Assembly (NCBI GenBank): GCA_943912335.1
Contig: CALTUD010000005.1
Coordinates: forward strand, 81,916 to 145,915
Direction: 5' to 3'
DNA length: 64,000 bases
Source: an uncultured Acetobacteraceae bacterium
Lineage (GTDB): Bacteria > Pseudomonadota > Alphaproteobacteria > Acetobacterales > Acetobacteraceae
Shown: positions 36,159 through 45,292 of the stretch, piece by piece
Layout of the letters: every line of letters starts with the position of its first letter
Numbering within the stretch: the stretch's first letter is position 1
Notes under the pieces: model-generated
The model's input: only the letters and a program-made list of their open reading frames with translations
Told to the model about the DNA's origin: nothing
Databases searched by the model: none
Position numbers and translations under genes: made by a program

Positions 36159-37379
36159 ATGGCGAAGATCAAGGTCGCGACCCCGGTGGTCGAGCTCGAC
36201 GGCGACGAGATGACTCGGATCATCTGGAGCTTCATCAAGGAGAAGCTGATCCTGCCCTATCTCGACGTCGACCTGAAATACTACGATCTCGGCATCGAAT
36301 ATCGCGACCAGACCGACGACCAGGTCACGGTCGACGCGGCCAACGCGATCAAGACCTACGGCGTCGGCGTGAAATGCGCCACCATCACGCCGGACGAGGC
36401 CCGCGTCGAGGAATTCGGCCTCAAGAAGATGTGGCGCAGCCCGAACGGCACCATCCGCAACATCCTGGACGGCACCATCTTCCGCGAGCCGATCATCTGC
36501 TCCAACGTCCCGCGCCTGCTGCCGCACTGGACCCAGCCGATCATCATCGGCCGTCATGCCTACGGCGACATCTACCGCGCCGCCGAGACCAAGATCCCCG
36601 GCCCGGGCAAGGTGACGCTGAACTACCAGCCGGCCGACGGCGGCGCGCCGATCGAGCTCGAAGTCCACGACTTCAAGGGCCCCGGCGTGGCCCTCGGCAT
36701 CCACAACACGCTCGCCTCGATCCAGGGCTTCGCCCGCGCCTCCTTCAACTACGGCCTTGCCCGCAAGCTGCCGGTCTACCTGTCCACCAAGAACACGATC
36801 CTGAAAGCCTATGACGGCATGTTCAAGGACGCGTTCCAGGACATCTTCGACCGCGAGTTCAAGGCCGAGTTCGACAAGCAGCGCCTCACCTACGAGCACC
36901 GCCTGATCGACGACATGGTCGCCTGCGCCGTGAAGTGGTCCGGCGGCTATGTCTGGGCCTGCAAGAACTACGACGGCGACGTGGAAAGCGACGTGGTGGC
37001 GCAGGGCTTCGGCTCGCTCGGCCTGATGACCTCCGTGCTGCTGTCCCCGGACGGCAACACGGTGGAATCCGAGGCCGCGCACGGCACCGTCACCCGCCAC
37101 TACCGCGAGCACCAGAAGGGCCGTGCCACCAGCACCAACCCGATCGCCTCGATCTATGCCTGGACGCGCGGCCTCGACTATCGCGGACGCTTCGACAACA
37201 CCCCGGATGTCAGCCACTTCGCCACCACGCTCGAAAAAGTCTGCGTGGACACGGTGGAATCCGGCTTCATGACCAAGGATCTGGCGATCCTGGTCGGGCC
37301 GGAACAGAAATGGCTCACCACCCAGGACTTCCTGGCGAAGCTGGACGAGAACCTCCAGGCGGCGTTGAAGCGCTCCTGA
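36159..37379 (+). CDS. icd: NADP-dependent isocitrate dehydrogenase (dimeric, eukaryote-like type)
   Basis: Oxidative decarboxylation of isocitrate to 2-oxoglutarate in the TCA cycle. The 406-residue protein is of the subfamily II found in alphaproteobacteria and mitochondria: [23 protein letters not shown] at the start, [30 protein letters not shown], the metal-binding segment around [28 protein letters not shown], and [17 protein letters not shown] for NADP. GGTAGGA lies just before the ATG. A near-perfect hairpin follows the stop. Confidence 0.97.
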   Translation: MAKIKVATPVVELDGDEMTRIIWSFIKEKLILPYLDVDLKYYDLGIEYRDQTDDQVTVDAANAIKTYGVGVKCATITPDEARVEEFGLKKMWRSPNGTIRNILDGTIFREPIICSNVPRLLPHWTQPIIIGRHAYGDIYRAAETKIPGPGKVTLNYQPADGGAPIELEVHDFKGPGVALGIHNTLASIQGFARASFNYGLARKLPVYLSTKNTILKAYDGMFKDAFQDIFDREFKAEFDKQRLTYEHRLIDDMVACAVKWSGGYVWACKNYDGDVESDVVAQGFGSLGLMTSVLLSPDGNTVESEAAHGTVTRHYREHQKGRATSTNPIASIYAWTRGLDYRGRFDNTPDVSHFATTLEKVCVDTVESGFMTKDLAILVGPEQKWLTTQDFLAKLDENLQAALKRS

Positions 37380-37388
37380 GCGAGAACG

Positions 37389-37414
37389 GGAGCCGGCCTG
37401 TTTCGGCCGGCTCC
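37389..37414. terminator. Bidirectional hairpin between convergent icd and DUF482 genes
   Basis: A perfect 10-bp stem GGAGCCGGCC / GGCCGGCTCC with a 6-base loop TGTTTC begins 10 bases after the icd stop and ends at the stop of the convergent gene. No long T-run is present. The position suits a shared terminator. Confidence 0.7.
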
Positions 37415-38586
37415 TACTCGTCGCCGTTCTGGCGATAGGGCGAGAGGGTGGCCAGCTCGGCCATCTCCTCTTCCCGCGCCCGCCGTTCCTGATCCAGGAA
37501 ATCGGCCACCGCATCGCGCAGGCCGCCATGCTCGATCCAGTGCGCGGACCAGGTCGGCCGCGGCAGATAACCGCGCTGGATCTTGTGTTCGCCCTGCGCA
37601 CCGGCTTCCACGCGCTTCAAACCATGCGCGATCGCGAACTCGATCGCCCGGTAGTAGCACAGCTCGAAATGCAGAAACGGCCAGTCGCCCTCGCAGCCCC
37701 AGTTGCGGCCATAGAGCGCGTCCGGCCCGAGCAGGTTCAAGGCACCGGCCACCGGCTCGCCCTCATACTCCGCCACCATCAGCACCACCGAATCGCCCAG
37801 CCGTTCGCCGAGCAGGGGAAAGAACCGCTCGGTGAGGTAGGCGCTGCCCCATTTGCGGTCCACGGTGGACTGGTAGAAGCGATAGAACGCCGCCCAGTGA
37901 CGCGGCGTGATCTCCCGGCCGCGCAGGGTGCGGAACACCAGCCCGCTCGCCTGCGCGTCGCGCCGCTCGCGCCGCACCGCCTTGCGCTTCCGGGAGTTGA
38001 ACGCGGCCAGGAACGCCTCGAAATCGGCGTAGCCGTCATTCTCCCAATGGAACTGCACGCCGATCCGTTGCAGCCAGCCCTGCTCGCCGAGCTGGCGGTA
38101 TTCGTCCTCCTCGCAGAACGCCACATGCACGGAGGAGAGCGACAGCGCGCCGCAGGCCTGCCGCAGCGCGTCGCCGATCGCCGCCATCAAGGCGGGGCGC
38201 GGATGGGCAGTGTCGGGCCGGACCAGCAGACGCGGCCCGGTCACCGGACTGAACGGCGAAGCCACCTGGAGCTTGGGGTAGTACTGGCCGCCGGCACGCT
38301 CGAAGGCCTGCGCCCAGCCATGGTCGAACACGTATTCGCCGTAGGAATGCGATTTGGCATACATCGGCGCGACGGCCAGCAGCGTGCCGCTTTCGTCGCG
38401 CAAGGCCGCGTGCTGCGGCAGCCAGCCGGTACGGCGTCCGGTGGAGCCGCTGTCTTCCACCGCGCTGAGGAAGGCGTGGCTGACGAACGGGTTCGTGCCC
38501 CCGCCGCACGCATCCCATTCCGCCGGGTCGATCTCGGCGATGGCGCGGTGCAGGGACAAGGACAGGGTGGGCGGGCAATCGGGCAT
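37414..38586 (-). CDS. GNAT-fold protein of the DUF482 / COG3146 family
   Basis: A 390-residue protein of the family often labelled peptidogalycan biosynthesis protein or GNAT acyltransferase. Visible signatures are AEWDACGGGTNPFVSHAFLSAVEDSGS near the N-terminus, the Lys/Arg-rich AFNSRKRKAVRRER, and a C-terminal KIQRGYLPRPTWSAHWI. It resembles FemAB-like enzymes that move acyl or aminoacyl groups, but the substrate has not been shown. The ATG at 38586 gives the conserved start; an ATG 11 codons upstream is possible. It converges on icd and lies downstream of the RidA-like gene. Confidence 0.88.
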   Translation of the reverse strand: MPDCPPTLSLSLHRAIAEIDPAEWDACGGGTNPFVSHAFLSAVEDSGSTGRRTGWLPQHAALRDESGTLLAVAPMYAKSHSYGEYVFDHGWAQAFERAGGQYYPKLQVASPFSPVTGPRLLVRPDTAHPRPALMAAIGDALRQACGALSLSSVHVAFCEEDEYRQLGEQGWLQRIGVQFHWENDGYADFEAFLAAFNSRKRKAVRRERRDAQASGLVFRTLRGREITPRHWAAFYRFYQSTVDRKWGSAYLTERFFPLLGERLGDSVVLMVAEYEGEPVAGALNLLGPDALYGRNWGCEGDWPFLHFELCYYRAIEFAIAHGLKRVEAGAQGEHKIQRGYLPRPTWSAHWIEHGGLRDAVADFLDQERRAREEEMAELATLSPYRQNGDE

Positions 38587-38634
38587 CGGCTCGATATGGT
38601 TCCGTCCGGCCCGGCGCACACCCCGGACGCGGCG

Positions 38635-39105
38635 CTATTCGCCCGCGATCTCGAACAGCCCCTCGACCTCGACCGGCGCGTCGAGCGGCAGGGACGGCAC
38701 GCCGATGGTGGAGCGGGCATGGCGGCCCAGATCGCCGAACACCGCCACGGCAAGATCGGACGCGCCGTTCATCACCGTGGCGTGCTGGGTGAAATCGGGC
38801 GTGCAGGCGATGAAGCCGCCGAGCCGCACGACACGCTTCACGCGGGTCAGATCGCCGCCGAGAGCCGCCTGGATCTGGGCCAGGACGTTGATCATGCAGC
38901 GTTTCGCCGCCTCCGCGCCGGCTTCCACGGATACGGCGCCACCCAGCTTGCCGGTGGCGCTGAGACGGCCCTCGGCGAGCGGCAACTGGCCCGATACCAC
39001 CAGCAGGTTGCCGGTGCGCACGGCGGCGACGTAGTTCGCCACCGGGGCGGCGGCTTGCGGCAAGGCGATGCCGAGGGCGTCGAGGCGTTGCTGGGGGGTG
39101 GTCAT
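38635..39105 (-). CDS. RidA/YjgF-family protein
   Basis: A 156-residue homologue of RidA deaminases that hydrolyse reactive enamine/imine intermediates. It has the strand VANYVAAVRTGNLLVVSGQLPL and the C-terminal ARSTIGVPSLPLDAPVEVEGLFEI with the expected Arg and Glu. It is longer than archetypal RidA (about 130) and belongs to the group annotated as an enamine deaminase in alphaproteobacteria. The start overlaps the upstream gene stop by 4 bases, so the two are probably translated together. Confidence 0.92.
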   Translation of the reverse strand: MTTPQQRLDALGIALPQAAAPVANYVAAVRTGNLLVVSGQLPLAEGRLSATGKLGGAVSVEAGAEAAKRCMINVLAQIQAALGGDLTRVKRVVRLGGFIACTPDFTQHATVMNGASDLAVAVFGDLGRHARSTIGVPSLPLDAPVEVEGLFEIAGE

Positions 39106-40628
39106 CCGCGTCCTCCTACCAGCCGGAGCGCGGCCCGGCCCGTGGTTCGTCTGGCGCCGGTTTCCGGCAGGTCGAGCGGCAGCAGAGGCCGGTCGTCGGG
39201 ATCGTGTCCGGCGCGCTCGTCATGCGGCGCGTCCGGCAGCGCCCGGCCGAGATAGGTCTCGGACAAAGCGCGGAAGGCGTAGTCGAGCAGGGAGGTGGCA
39301 TGGGCGATCTGCCCGTCGCCTTCCACGGCGCCATGCGGCCCGAAGCTGGTATAGGCGAAGGCCTCGACATAGGCGTCCAGCGGCACGCCATGCTGGAGTC
39401 CGAGGCTGACGGCGCGTCCGAACGCATCCATCAGACCGCGCATCGCTGGATTCTCGCGCGGCGGGGTGATGGTCAGCTCGCCCAGGCTGCCATCCTCGAA
39501 CTCGCCGGTCTGGAGAAACAGGCGATGCCCGCCGATGGCCGCCTTCTGGGTGAAGCCGCGACGGCGGTCGGGCAGGGCGCGACGCTGCGTGCCGGCGCTG
39601 GCCAGTGTCGGCTGATGCTCGGGCAGAGACGGCATCTCGTCGACGAGGCCGCTGAGCGCGCGATGCATGGCGAGCCAGGCGTCGCGTCCGGGGCGCGGCA
39701 GCACGCCGTCGCCGGCGAGGCTGAGTGCCAGCGCCGCTTCCGGTGTCAAACCGCGCCCGGCCAGACGTGCCAGCGTGCTTTCGGACAAACGCCCGTCCGG
39801 ACGCAGGGGCGAGAAGATCGGGCCGAGCCCGCTGCCTTCCACGCCGAGCAGGCTGTCCACCGGGCCGGGCTGCGAGAAGCCGGTGGCGATGCGCGCGCTG
39901 CGGCCGCCGGGAAACGCGGTGCGGGCGGCGAGCGCGGCGAGACCCGGCACCACGCAGCGCCCGGGCGGCCGGATCAGGGCCATCTGCCCGCCATCGCCGC
40001 CCTGCGCCACCAGCGTGGCGGCGTTGGAAAGGCAGCGGGCCACGTCGCGGCCGTTCTCGCCGTCATAGTCGAGCCCGAGCGCGGCGAGGCAGGCATCGAG
40101 ATTGGACAAAAGCAGGATCGGCGACGGACGGCCCGGTTCGGCCAGCAGGCGCAACGCGCCGCACAGCGTTTCCAGCGCGGCGGCATAGTCCTCGGTCTCG
40201 AAGCCGCTGCCCGGTTTCACGAAGCCGGCGAGATTCAGCACGAAGCCGGGACGCTCCTTCGCGTCGCCGTTCCACACCCCCTCGGTCGGCGCGGCGCGTC
40301 GGCGCAGCAGCAGCAGACCGAGTTCGCGCCCGAGCGGGGCGGGCGCGCCCGGCAGGGCGGCGATGCGGTCGATCCAGGCATTGGCGGCATCGGCCAGCGC
40401 CACGGAGCCGTCGCCGGGCAGAAGTGCTGCGAGCGCTCCGGCGGCGCTGTCATCCCAATCGGCGGGCAGGGTGACGTGGCGCGGATTGCAGTCCGGGTCG
40501 GCCGCCTCGTAGGCGTTGCGCATCCGCACGCCGTTCCAGCGCCGGCGCGACTCGGCGGCGGCGGTCGAACCGCCCCCGTTGCGACGCGCGGGGGAACGGG
40601 CTGGCGGGGCGGGCGGGTCGTTGCGCAT
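39102..40628 (-). CDS. Class II ribonucleotide reductase-like protein (TSCPD region), probably not catalytic
   Basis: A 508-residue protein. The C-terminal 160 residues match the end of vitamin B12-dependent ribonucleotide reductase: LPDRRRGFTQKAAIGGHRLFL, then GEFEDGSLGEL, RAVSLGLQHGVPLDAYVEAFAYTSFGPHG and LLDYAFRALSETYLGR. The middle resembles a shortened reductase barrel (VLNLAGFVKP). The active-site Cys/Glu motif and the paired C-terminal Cys of a real reductase are absent. Similar shortened proteins occur in related alphaproteobacteria; the role is unknown. The gene shares 4 bases with the RidA gene. The ATG at 40628 is the best start. It diverges from the NDUFA12 gene. Confidence 0.82.
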   Translation of the reverse strand: MRNDPPAPPARSPARRNGGGSTAAAESRRRWNGVRMRNAYEAADPDCNPRHVTLPADWDDSAAGALAALLPGDGSVALADAANAWIDRIAALPGAPAPLGRELGLLLLRRRAAPTEGVWNGDAKERPGFVLNLAGFVKPGSGFETEDYAAALETLCGALRLLAEPGRPSPILLLSNLDACLAALGLDYDGENGRDVARCLSNAATLVAQGGDGGQMALIRPPGRCVVPGLAALAARTAFPGGRSARIATGFSQPGPVDSLLGVEGSGLGPIFSPLRPDGRLSESTLARLAGRGLTPEAALALSLAGDGVLPRPGRDAWLAMHRALSGLVDEMPSLPEHQPTLASAGTQRRALPDRRRGFTQKAAIGGHRLFLQTGEFEDGSLGELTITPPRENPAMRGLMDAFGRAVSLGLQHGVPLDAYVEAFAYTSFGPHGAVEGDGQIAHATSLLDYAFRALSETYLGRALPDAPHDERAGHDPDDRPLLPLDLPETGARRTTGRAALRLVGGRG

Positions 40629-40736
40629 TCCACAGGGTAGACCGGCGCCGCGCCGGGCGGAAGCGCTCCCGCCATTCGAACGAGAATGCTGCGGCGCGGA
40701 TGGACCGGGACGGGAACGCCGCCTAAGATGCGGCTC

Positions 40737-41096
40737 ATGACAGCGATCGGCACCCGACTTTTCACCATGCTCCGCGGGCGGCTGATCGGCCGCGACGAGG
40801 ACGGGCGCGCCTATTACCAGGAGCGCGGCCCCGGCGGTTACACCAACCGGCCGAGACGCTGGGTGATCTATAACGGCCGCGAGGACGCTTCCGCCGTCCC
40901 CGCCGAATGGTGGAACTGGCTGCATCACGTCGAGGATGCGCCGCTGCCGCCGAGCGTGCGCAAGCCCTGGCAGCTGCCGTTCGTGCCCAACCGCACCGGC
41001 GAGGCGGACGGCTATCACCCCCAGGGCAGCGATTATCGCGGCGGGCTGCGTCCCAGCGCCACGGGCGATTACGAATCCTGGACCCCGGATCACTGA
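40737..41096 (+). CDS. NDUFA12-family NADH:ubiquinone oxidoreductase accessory subunit
   Basis: A 119-residue homologue of mitochondrial complex I subunit NDUFA12/B17.2, found in alphaproteobacteria outside the nuo operon. Signatures are GRDEDGRAYYQERGPGG, RPRRWVIYNGREDASAVPAEWWNWLHH and PWQLPFVPNRTG, followed by a disordered C-terminus. It sits against the peripheral arm of complex I. An ATG at 40728 is also in frame. mlaD follows 3 bases later. Confidence 0.93.
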   Translation: MTAIGTRLFTMLRGRLIGRDEDGRAYYQERGPGGYTNRPRRWVIYNGREDASAVPAEWWNWLHHVEDAPLPPSVRKPWQLPFVPNRTGEADGYHPQGSDYRGGLRPSATGDYESWTPDH

Positions 41097-41099
41097 TCG

Positions 41100-41711
41100 A
41101 TGAGCGGCATCAGCCGGGCGGATGCCCAAGGCAGTGCACAGGGCAGTGCCCTGGGCGGCACGAAGGGCGGTCTCGAGTTTCTGGTCGGGCTGCTGGTTCT
41201 GATCGGGCTGGCGGCGCTGCTGGCGTTCGCCCTGCTCGGCAGCGGGCGTAAGGCCGCGACCGGCTACGAGATCAGCGCACGCTTCCCCCATATCGACGGG
41301 CTGGAGATCGGCTCTCCGGTGAAGCTGGCCGGCGTGCAGGTCGGCCAGGTCACCGCCGAGCGGATCGACCCGAAGAGCTTCCAGGCGGTGGTGCGGTTCT
41401 CGGTCGCCAACGACATCCACCTGCCCGAGGACAGTGCTGCGATCATCACCAGCGACAGCCTGCTGGGCGGCAAGTATCTGGCGCTCAACCCGGGCGGGTC
41501 CGAGACCGTGATCAAGCCGGGCGGTCAGATCGATCTGACCCAGGGTTCGATCAGCCTGGAACAGCTGCTGAGCAAGTTCATCTTCAGCGTCACCGATGCG
41601 ATGTCGTCCAAGAAGGGTGGCGCGGCCCCGGCTTCCGGCGCCGCTCCGGCGGCCCCGGCGACCCAAGCCCCGGCGACCCAGACCGCGCCGGCGGGTGGCC
41701 CGACGCCGTGA
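41100..41711 (+). CDS. MlaD-family MCE-domain protein (lipid transport)
   Basis: Substrate-binding part of an Mla-type system that moves phospholipids between outer and inner membranes. The 203-residue protein has one N-terminal transmembrane helix (about 25-47) and one MCE domain (about 55-140) with ISARFPHIDGLEIGSPVKLAGVQVGQV, ending in an Ala/Pro-rich tail. The other Mla components are not in the window. The stop overlaps the next small gene (GTGA). Confidence 0.92.
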   Translation: MSGISRADAQGSAQGSALGGTKGGLEFLVGLLVLIGLAALLAFALLGSGRKAATGYEISARFPHIDGLEIGSPVKLAGVQVGQVTAERIDPKSFQAVVRFSVANDIHLPEDSAAIITSDSLLGGKYLALNPGGSETVIKPGGQIDLTQGSISLEQLLSKFIFSVTDAMSSKKGGAAPASGAAPAAPATQAPATQTAPAGGPTP

Positions 41712-41914
41712 CAATCTGGCCCGGACGGGATGGCGCGCCGGTCTCGTGCAACGAGAAGCTCAAGGTCCTGCACGAGAACGAGCGAGAACTGCGTTCGGTG
41801 ATGAGCGATGCGTTCGACGACGCGGTGCTGATGGGCGTGGACCCGGAGGCGATGCGCGCGCTGCTGGTGCAGATGGTGCGCGACCTGCCCGGACCCGCCG
41901 GAGCGCCGTCATGA
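41708..41914 (+). CDS. Small conserved-looking helical protein, function unknown
   Basis: A 68-residue protein starting from a GTG that overlaps the mlaD stop; its own stop overlaps the DUF2155 start (ATGA). It has one Cys, a helical acidic middle ENERELRSVMSDAFDDAVLMG, and a second helix PEAMRALLVQMVRDL. I do not recognise a family. Tight overlaps on both sides and normal codon use argue that it is real. Confidence 0.62.
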   Translation: MTIWPGRDGAPVSCNEKLKVLHENERELRSVMSDAFDDAVLMGVDPEAMRALLVQMVRDLPGPAGAPS

Positions 41915-42561
41915 GGCACATCCTGCTGGCGGCGCTGCTGGTCGCGCCGGCCTCCGCGCTGGGGGCGGAATACGTGCCCCCGCCGATCATGCCGGTGCCG
42001 GATGCGTGGCAGGGACGCGCCACCGGCCTGGTGCGCATCCTCGACAAGCTGGATGCGCATGTGGAGGTTCTCACCCTCGCGGCGGGCCAGACCGGACACT
42101 ACAAGAGCCTGTCCGTGACCCTGCGCGCCTGCATGGACCGTCCCGACGGCATTCCGCACGATTCCGCGGCCTTTCTCGACGTGCAGGACGGGCACGGCAA
42201 CGGCCAGCCGTTCACCGGATGGACCTTCGCCAACGAGCCCTCGATCGGCGTGTTCGAGAGCCCGGTCTACGGCGTGCAGCTGGTGAACTGCCAGGGCGAC
42301 AAGGTCGCGCCGCTGGCGCCGCCTTTGCCGACCCCCGTGCCGGCCCCGCCCGGTTTGATCCGCAACACGCCGCCCCCCGTGCCGGATGCGGGCGACACCC
42401 TTCCGGACGGCCCCGCCCCGGACGCGATCGACCAGGGCCAGCCCGAGATTCAGCCGCCGCCGCCCGGCGCGCCGGCTGCGCCCAGCAACGCCGCGCCCGC
42501 CCCGTCCGACGGGGCGCCGGATGCGGTTTATCCTTCGGGCGCGCCGCCGAAACGACGCTGA
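41911..42561 (+). CDS. DUF2155-family periplasmic protein
   Basis: A 216-residue protein with a signal peptide (1-18, ending ALGA) and a central domain typical of DUF2155: GRATGLVRILDKLDAHVEVLTLAAGQTGHYKSLSVTLRACMDRP, then FTGWTFANEPSIGVFESPVYGVQLVNC with two Cys that could pair. The last 85 residues are Pro/Ala-rich and disordered. In alphaproteobacteria this gene sits beside the NDUFA12 gene; its role is unknown. Confidence 0.88.
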   Translation: MRHILLAALLVAPASALGAEYVPPPIMPVPDAWQGRATGLVRILDKLDAHVEVLTLAAGQTGHYKSLSVTLRACMDRPDGIPHDSAAFLDVQDGHGNGQPFTGWTFANEPSIGVFESPVYGVQLVNCQGDKVAPLAPPLPTPVPAPPGLIRNTPPPVPDAGDTLPDGPAPDAIDQGQPEIQPPPPGAPAAPSNAAPAPSDGAPDAVYPSGAPPKRR

Positions 42562-42610
42562 CAGCGACGGCGTGTCGGAACCGGCTCCGGCCGGGCCTGT
42601 TTCCATCGAC

Positions 42611-43381
42611 ATGAGCTCGACCATGCCGCACCCGTCCCGCTTCGATCGCCTGCCCGCACCGGCACGCGCCGCCTTTCTGCTCGATTTCGACGGCACCCTC
42701 GTCGATATCGCGCCGACGCCGGAATCGGTGTCGGTGCCGCCCGGCCTGCGCGATACGCTTCTGGCGCTGCGCCGCGTCTGCGGCGATGCGCTGGCGGTGG
42801 TGAGCGGCCGGCCGATCGACCAGATCGACCATTTCCTGCCCGACGTGCCGTTCGCGGTGGCGGGAGAACACGGCATCGCCGTGCGCCATCGTCCGGGCGG
42901 TTCGATCGAACGCGCCACGCTGCCGTCGCTGCCGGAACACTGGATCGATGGCTGCGAGCGCATCGCGTCCGCCTTCCCAGGCGCGCGCGCGGAGCGCAAG
43001 AAGGCGGGGCTGGTGCTGCATTTCCGGGCCGTCCCCGAGGCCGGAGACGCGATCCGCGCCGAAGCCGAGCGCCTGATCGGCGACGGCGAAGGCGCCGGTC
43101 TGTTCCATATCCAGGCCGCCAAGATGGCCTGGGAGATCAAGCCGGACGGCGTCAGCAAGGAAAACGCGGTGCTCGCGCTGATGCAGACCGAACCCTTCAG
43201 CGGTCGTCTGCCGGTGTTCGTCGGCGACGACGTGACGGACGAGGACGGGATCCGCGGCGCAGAAGCGCTGGGCGGGACCGGCTTCCGGATCCCGGCCGAT
43301 TTCCCGGACCCAGACGCGTTCCGCGCCTGGCTGCACACCCTGTCCCGGACCGCGCCGGGGGCCGCCGCATGGCACGGCTAG
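42611..43381 (+). CDS. otsB: Trehalose-6-phosphate phosphatase
   Basis: Dephosphorylates trehalose-6-phosphate to trehalose. The 256-residue HAD-fold protein has the nucleophile motif LLDFDGTLVDIAP, VVSGRPIDQID, the Lys region GVSKENAV, and the metal-binding FVGDDVTDEDGI. I chose the ATG at 42611; a GTG at 42572 and an ATG at 42623 are in frame. The 3' end overlaps otsA by 13 bases. Confidence 0.95.
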   Translation: MSSTMPHPSRFDRLPAPARAAFLLDFDGTLVDIAPTPESVSVPPGLRDTLLALRRVCGDALAVVSGRPIDQIDHFLPDVPFAVAGEHGIAVRHRPGGSIERATLPSLPEHWIDGCERIASAFPGARAERKKAGLVLHFRAVPEAGDAIRAEAERLIGDGEGAGLFHIQAAKMAWEIKPDGVSKENAVLALMQTEPFSGRLPVFVGDDVTDEDGIRGAEALGGTGFRIPADFPDPDAFRAWLHTLSRTAPGAAAWHG

Positions 43382-44727
43382 TCATCGTTTCCAACCGCGT
43401 TCCCTCGCCGCGCGAGGTCACGCAGGCGGCGGGCGGTCTGACGGTCGGTCTGGCGGACGCGATCAAGGGACAGCCGAGCCTGTGGTTCGGCTGGTCGGGC
43501 GGAACCGACGGCAAGGACGGGGCCGATCCGGAATTAAATATCACGGTGAATGATAATGTCACCTACGCGACCATCCCGCTTTCCGAGCGGCAGCTGAAAG
43601 GCTTCTACCAGGGCTTCTCCAACGGCATCCTCTGGCCGGTCTGCCATTACCGGGTCGGCCTGATGAACTACAGCCGGGAAGAGCTGGAAACCTATCTGGA
43701 GGTGAACCGGCTCTATGCCCGCGCCCTGGCGCCGCTGCTGGAGCCGGACGACACGGTCTGGGTGCAGGACTACCAGCTCTTTCCGCTCGGCGACGCCTTG
43801 CGGGCCGAAGGGGTGGGCAACCGGATCGGCTTCTTCCTCCATATCCCGTTTCCGCCGGAGCAGCTGTTCCGGGCCATGCCGGGGGCCGATCTGCTGCTGC
43901 GCGATCTCGCCGCCTACGATCTGATCGGCGTGCAGACGGAACAGGACGCCGCCAACCTGCGTGGGGCCCTACAGGCCGTGGGCGTGGAGAAGCCGGTCGG
44001 TGCGTTTCCGATCGGCATCGACCCGGACAGCTTCGCCCGTCAGGCCGCACGCGGCGAGAACACCAAGGAGATGGGGCGTTTCCTCGACGCGCTCGGCGGG
44101 CGATCGCTGATCCTGGGTGTGGACCGGCTGGATTATTCCAAGGGCATTCCCGAGCGTTTCCTGGGTTTCGAGCGGCTGCTGAAGCGCTTCCCGGAGCACC
44201 GCAACAAGGTCAGCTTCCTGCAGATCGCGCCCGTGTCGCGCGGCGACGTCGCGGAATACCAGGCGCTGCGACGCGAGCTGGACGAGTTGGCCGGGCGCAT
44301 CAACGGCGAATGGGCCGAGATCGACTGGCTGCCTTTGCGCTACATCACCCGTCCGATTTCGCGGAAAATCCTCGCGAGTGTGCATCGCCATGCGCAAATC
44401 GGCCTGGTGACGCCGCTGCGGGACGGCATGAATCTGGTGGCCAAGGAATACGTGGCGGCGCAGAATGCGGCCGATCCCGGCGTGCTGGTCCTGTCGCGCT
44501 TCGCCGGCGCGGCGCCGGAGCTGGGCGACGCGCTTCTGGTCAATCCGCTCGATCCGGACGAGATTGCCGAGGCGCTGGATCAGGCGTTGCGGATGAAGCG
44601 GGACGAGCGCATCGAGCGTTGGACCGGGATGAACCGGGCGATCCACGCCGCCACCGCCGCGAGCTGGGCCGCCGATTTCCTGCGGGCGCTCGCCGAGACT
44701 CCCGAGCCTGCGGTGTCTGCCGCATGA
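43369..44727 (+). CDS. otsA: Trehalose-6-phosphate synthase
   Basis: GT20 glycosyltransferase making trehalose-6-phosphate from UDP-glucose and glucose-6-phosphate. The 452-residue protein has the N-terminal VIVSNRVPSP, VWVQDYQLFPL, FFLHIPFPP, VDRLDYSKGIPERF and the sugar-nucleotide site TPLRDGMNLVAKEYVAAQ. Together with otsB it makes trehalose, a stress and osmotic protectant. It overlaps otsB by 13 bases and dsbB by 4. Confidence 0.97.
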   Translation: MARLVIVSNRVPSPREVTQAAGGLTVGLADAIKGQPSLWFGWSGGTDGKDGADPELNITVNDNVTYATIPLSERQLKGFYQGFSNGILWPVCHYRVGLMNYSREELETYLEVNRLYARALAPLLEPDDTVWVQDYQLFPLGDALRAEGVGNRIGFFLHIPFPPEQLFRAMPGADLLLRDLAAYDLIGVQTEQDAANLRGALQAVGVEKPVGAFPIGIDPDSFARQAARGENTKEMGRFLDALGGRSLILGVDRLDYSKGIPERFLGFERLLKRFPEHRNKVSFLQIAPVSRGDVAEYQALRRELDELAGRINGEWAEIDWLPLRYITRPISRKILASVHRHAQIGLVTPLRDGMNLVAKEYVAAQNAADPGVLVLSRFAGAAPELGDALLVNPLDPDEIAEALDQALRMKRDERIERWTGMNRAIHAATAASWAADFLRALAETPEPAVSAA

Positions 44728-45251
44728 TCGCGGGCCGCGATGCGATCCGGCGCGGGCTGTTCTGCCTCGTCGCCGGCGGATTCGCCCTCCTTTTCGCCTT
44801 CTGGCTGGAGCATGCGCGCGGCATGGCGCCCTGTGCGTTGTGCCTGTGGGAGCGTGTGCCGTATCGGCTTCTGCTGGCGATCGGGATGGTCTGGGCGGTC
44901 TTCGGCCTGTTCGGCCGGACGGCCCGGCCGCTCTGGTCTCTGGCGCTGTTGTGCGCGCTCGCCGCCCTGGTGCTAGGCGGGCTGCATGTGGGCGTGGAGC
45001 AGGGATGGTGGCCGAGTCCCTTGCCCGAATGCCAGGCGCCGCATTTCCGGGCCGGTCTCAGCTTTGCCGAACGTCTGGCGGCCATGCCCGCGCGTCCGGC
45101 CAAGCCCTGCGATGCGGCCAACCCGTTGTTTCCCGGGTCGCCGGTCTCGGTGGTGACCGCCGGGTTCGCCTACGCGCTGGTGATCAGCGCGATCCTGCTT
45201 CTGGCGGGGCCGGGGCATCGCAAACGCATGTTCGACACCCGCCCGGGCTGA
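44724..45251 (+). CDS. dsbB: Disulfide bond formation protein B
   Basis: Inner-membrane oxidase that passes electrons from DsbA to quinone. The 175-residue protein has four hydrophobic segments, the first periplasmic Cys pair in PCALCLWER, and a second periplasmic Cys pair in PECQAPHF and KPCDAANP. The start overlaps the otsA stop (ATGA). A GC-rich hairpin follows. Confidence 0.93.
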   Translation: MIAGRDAIRRGLFCLVAGGFALLFAFWLEHARGMAPCALCLWERVPYRLLLAIGMVWAVFGLFGRTARPLWSLALLCALAALVLGGLHVGVEQGWWPSPLPECQAPHFRAGLSFAERLAAMPARPAKPCDAANPLFPGSPVSVVTAGFAYALVISAILLLAGPGHRKRMFDTRPG

Positions 45252-45256
45252 CCGTC

Positions 45257-45284
45257 GGGGGCGGAGGCGTCCGCCTCCGTCCCC
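45257..45284. terminator. GC-rich hairpin between convergent dsbB and DUF1328 genes
   Basis: An 11-to-12-bp nearly perfect stem GGGGGCGGAGGC / GCCTCCGTCCCC begins 6 bases after the dsbB stop and ends 9 bases before the convergent gene's stop. No T-run is present. Confidence 0.5.
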
Positions 45285-45292
45285 TCATCACG

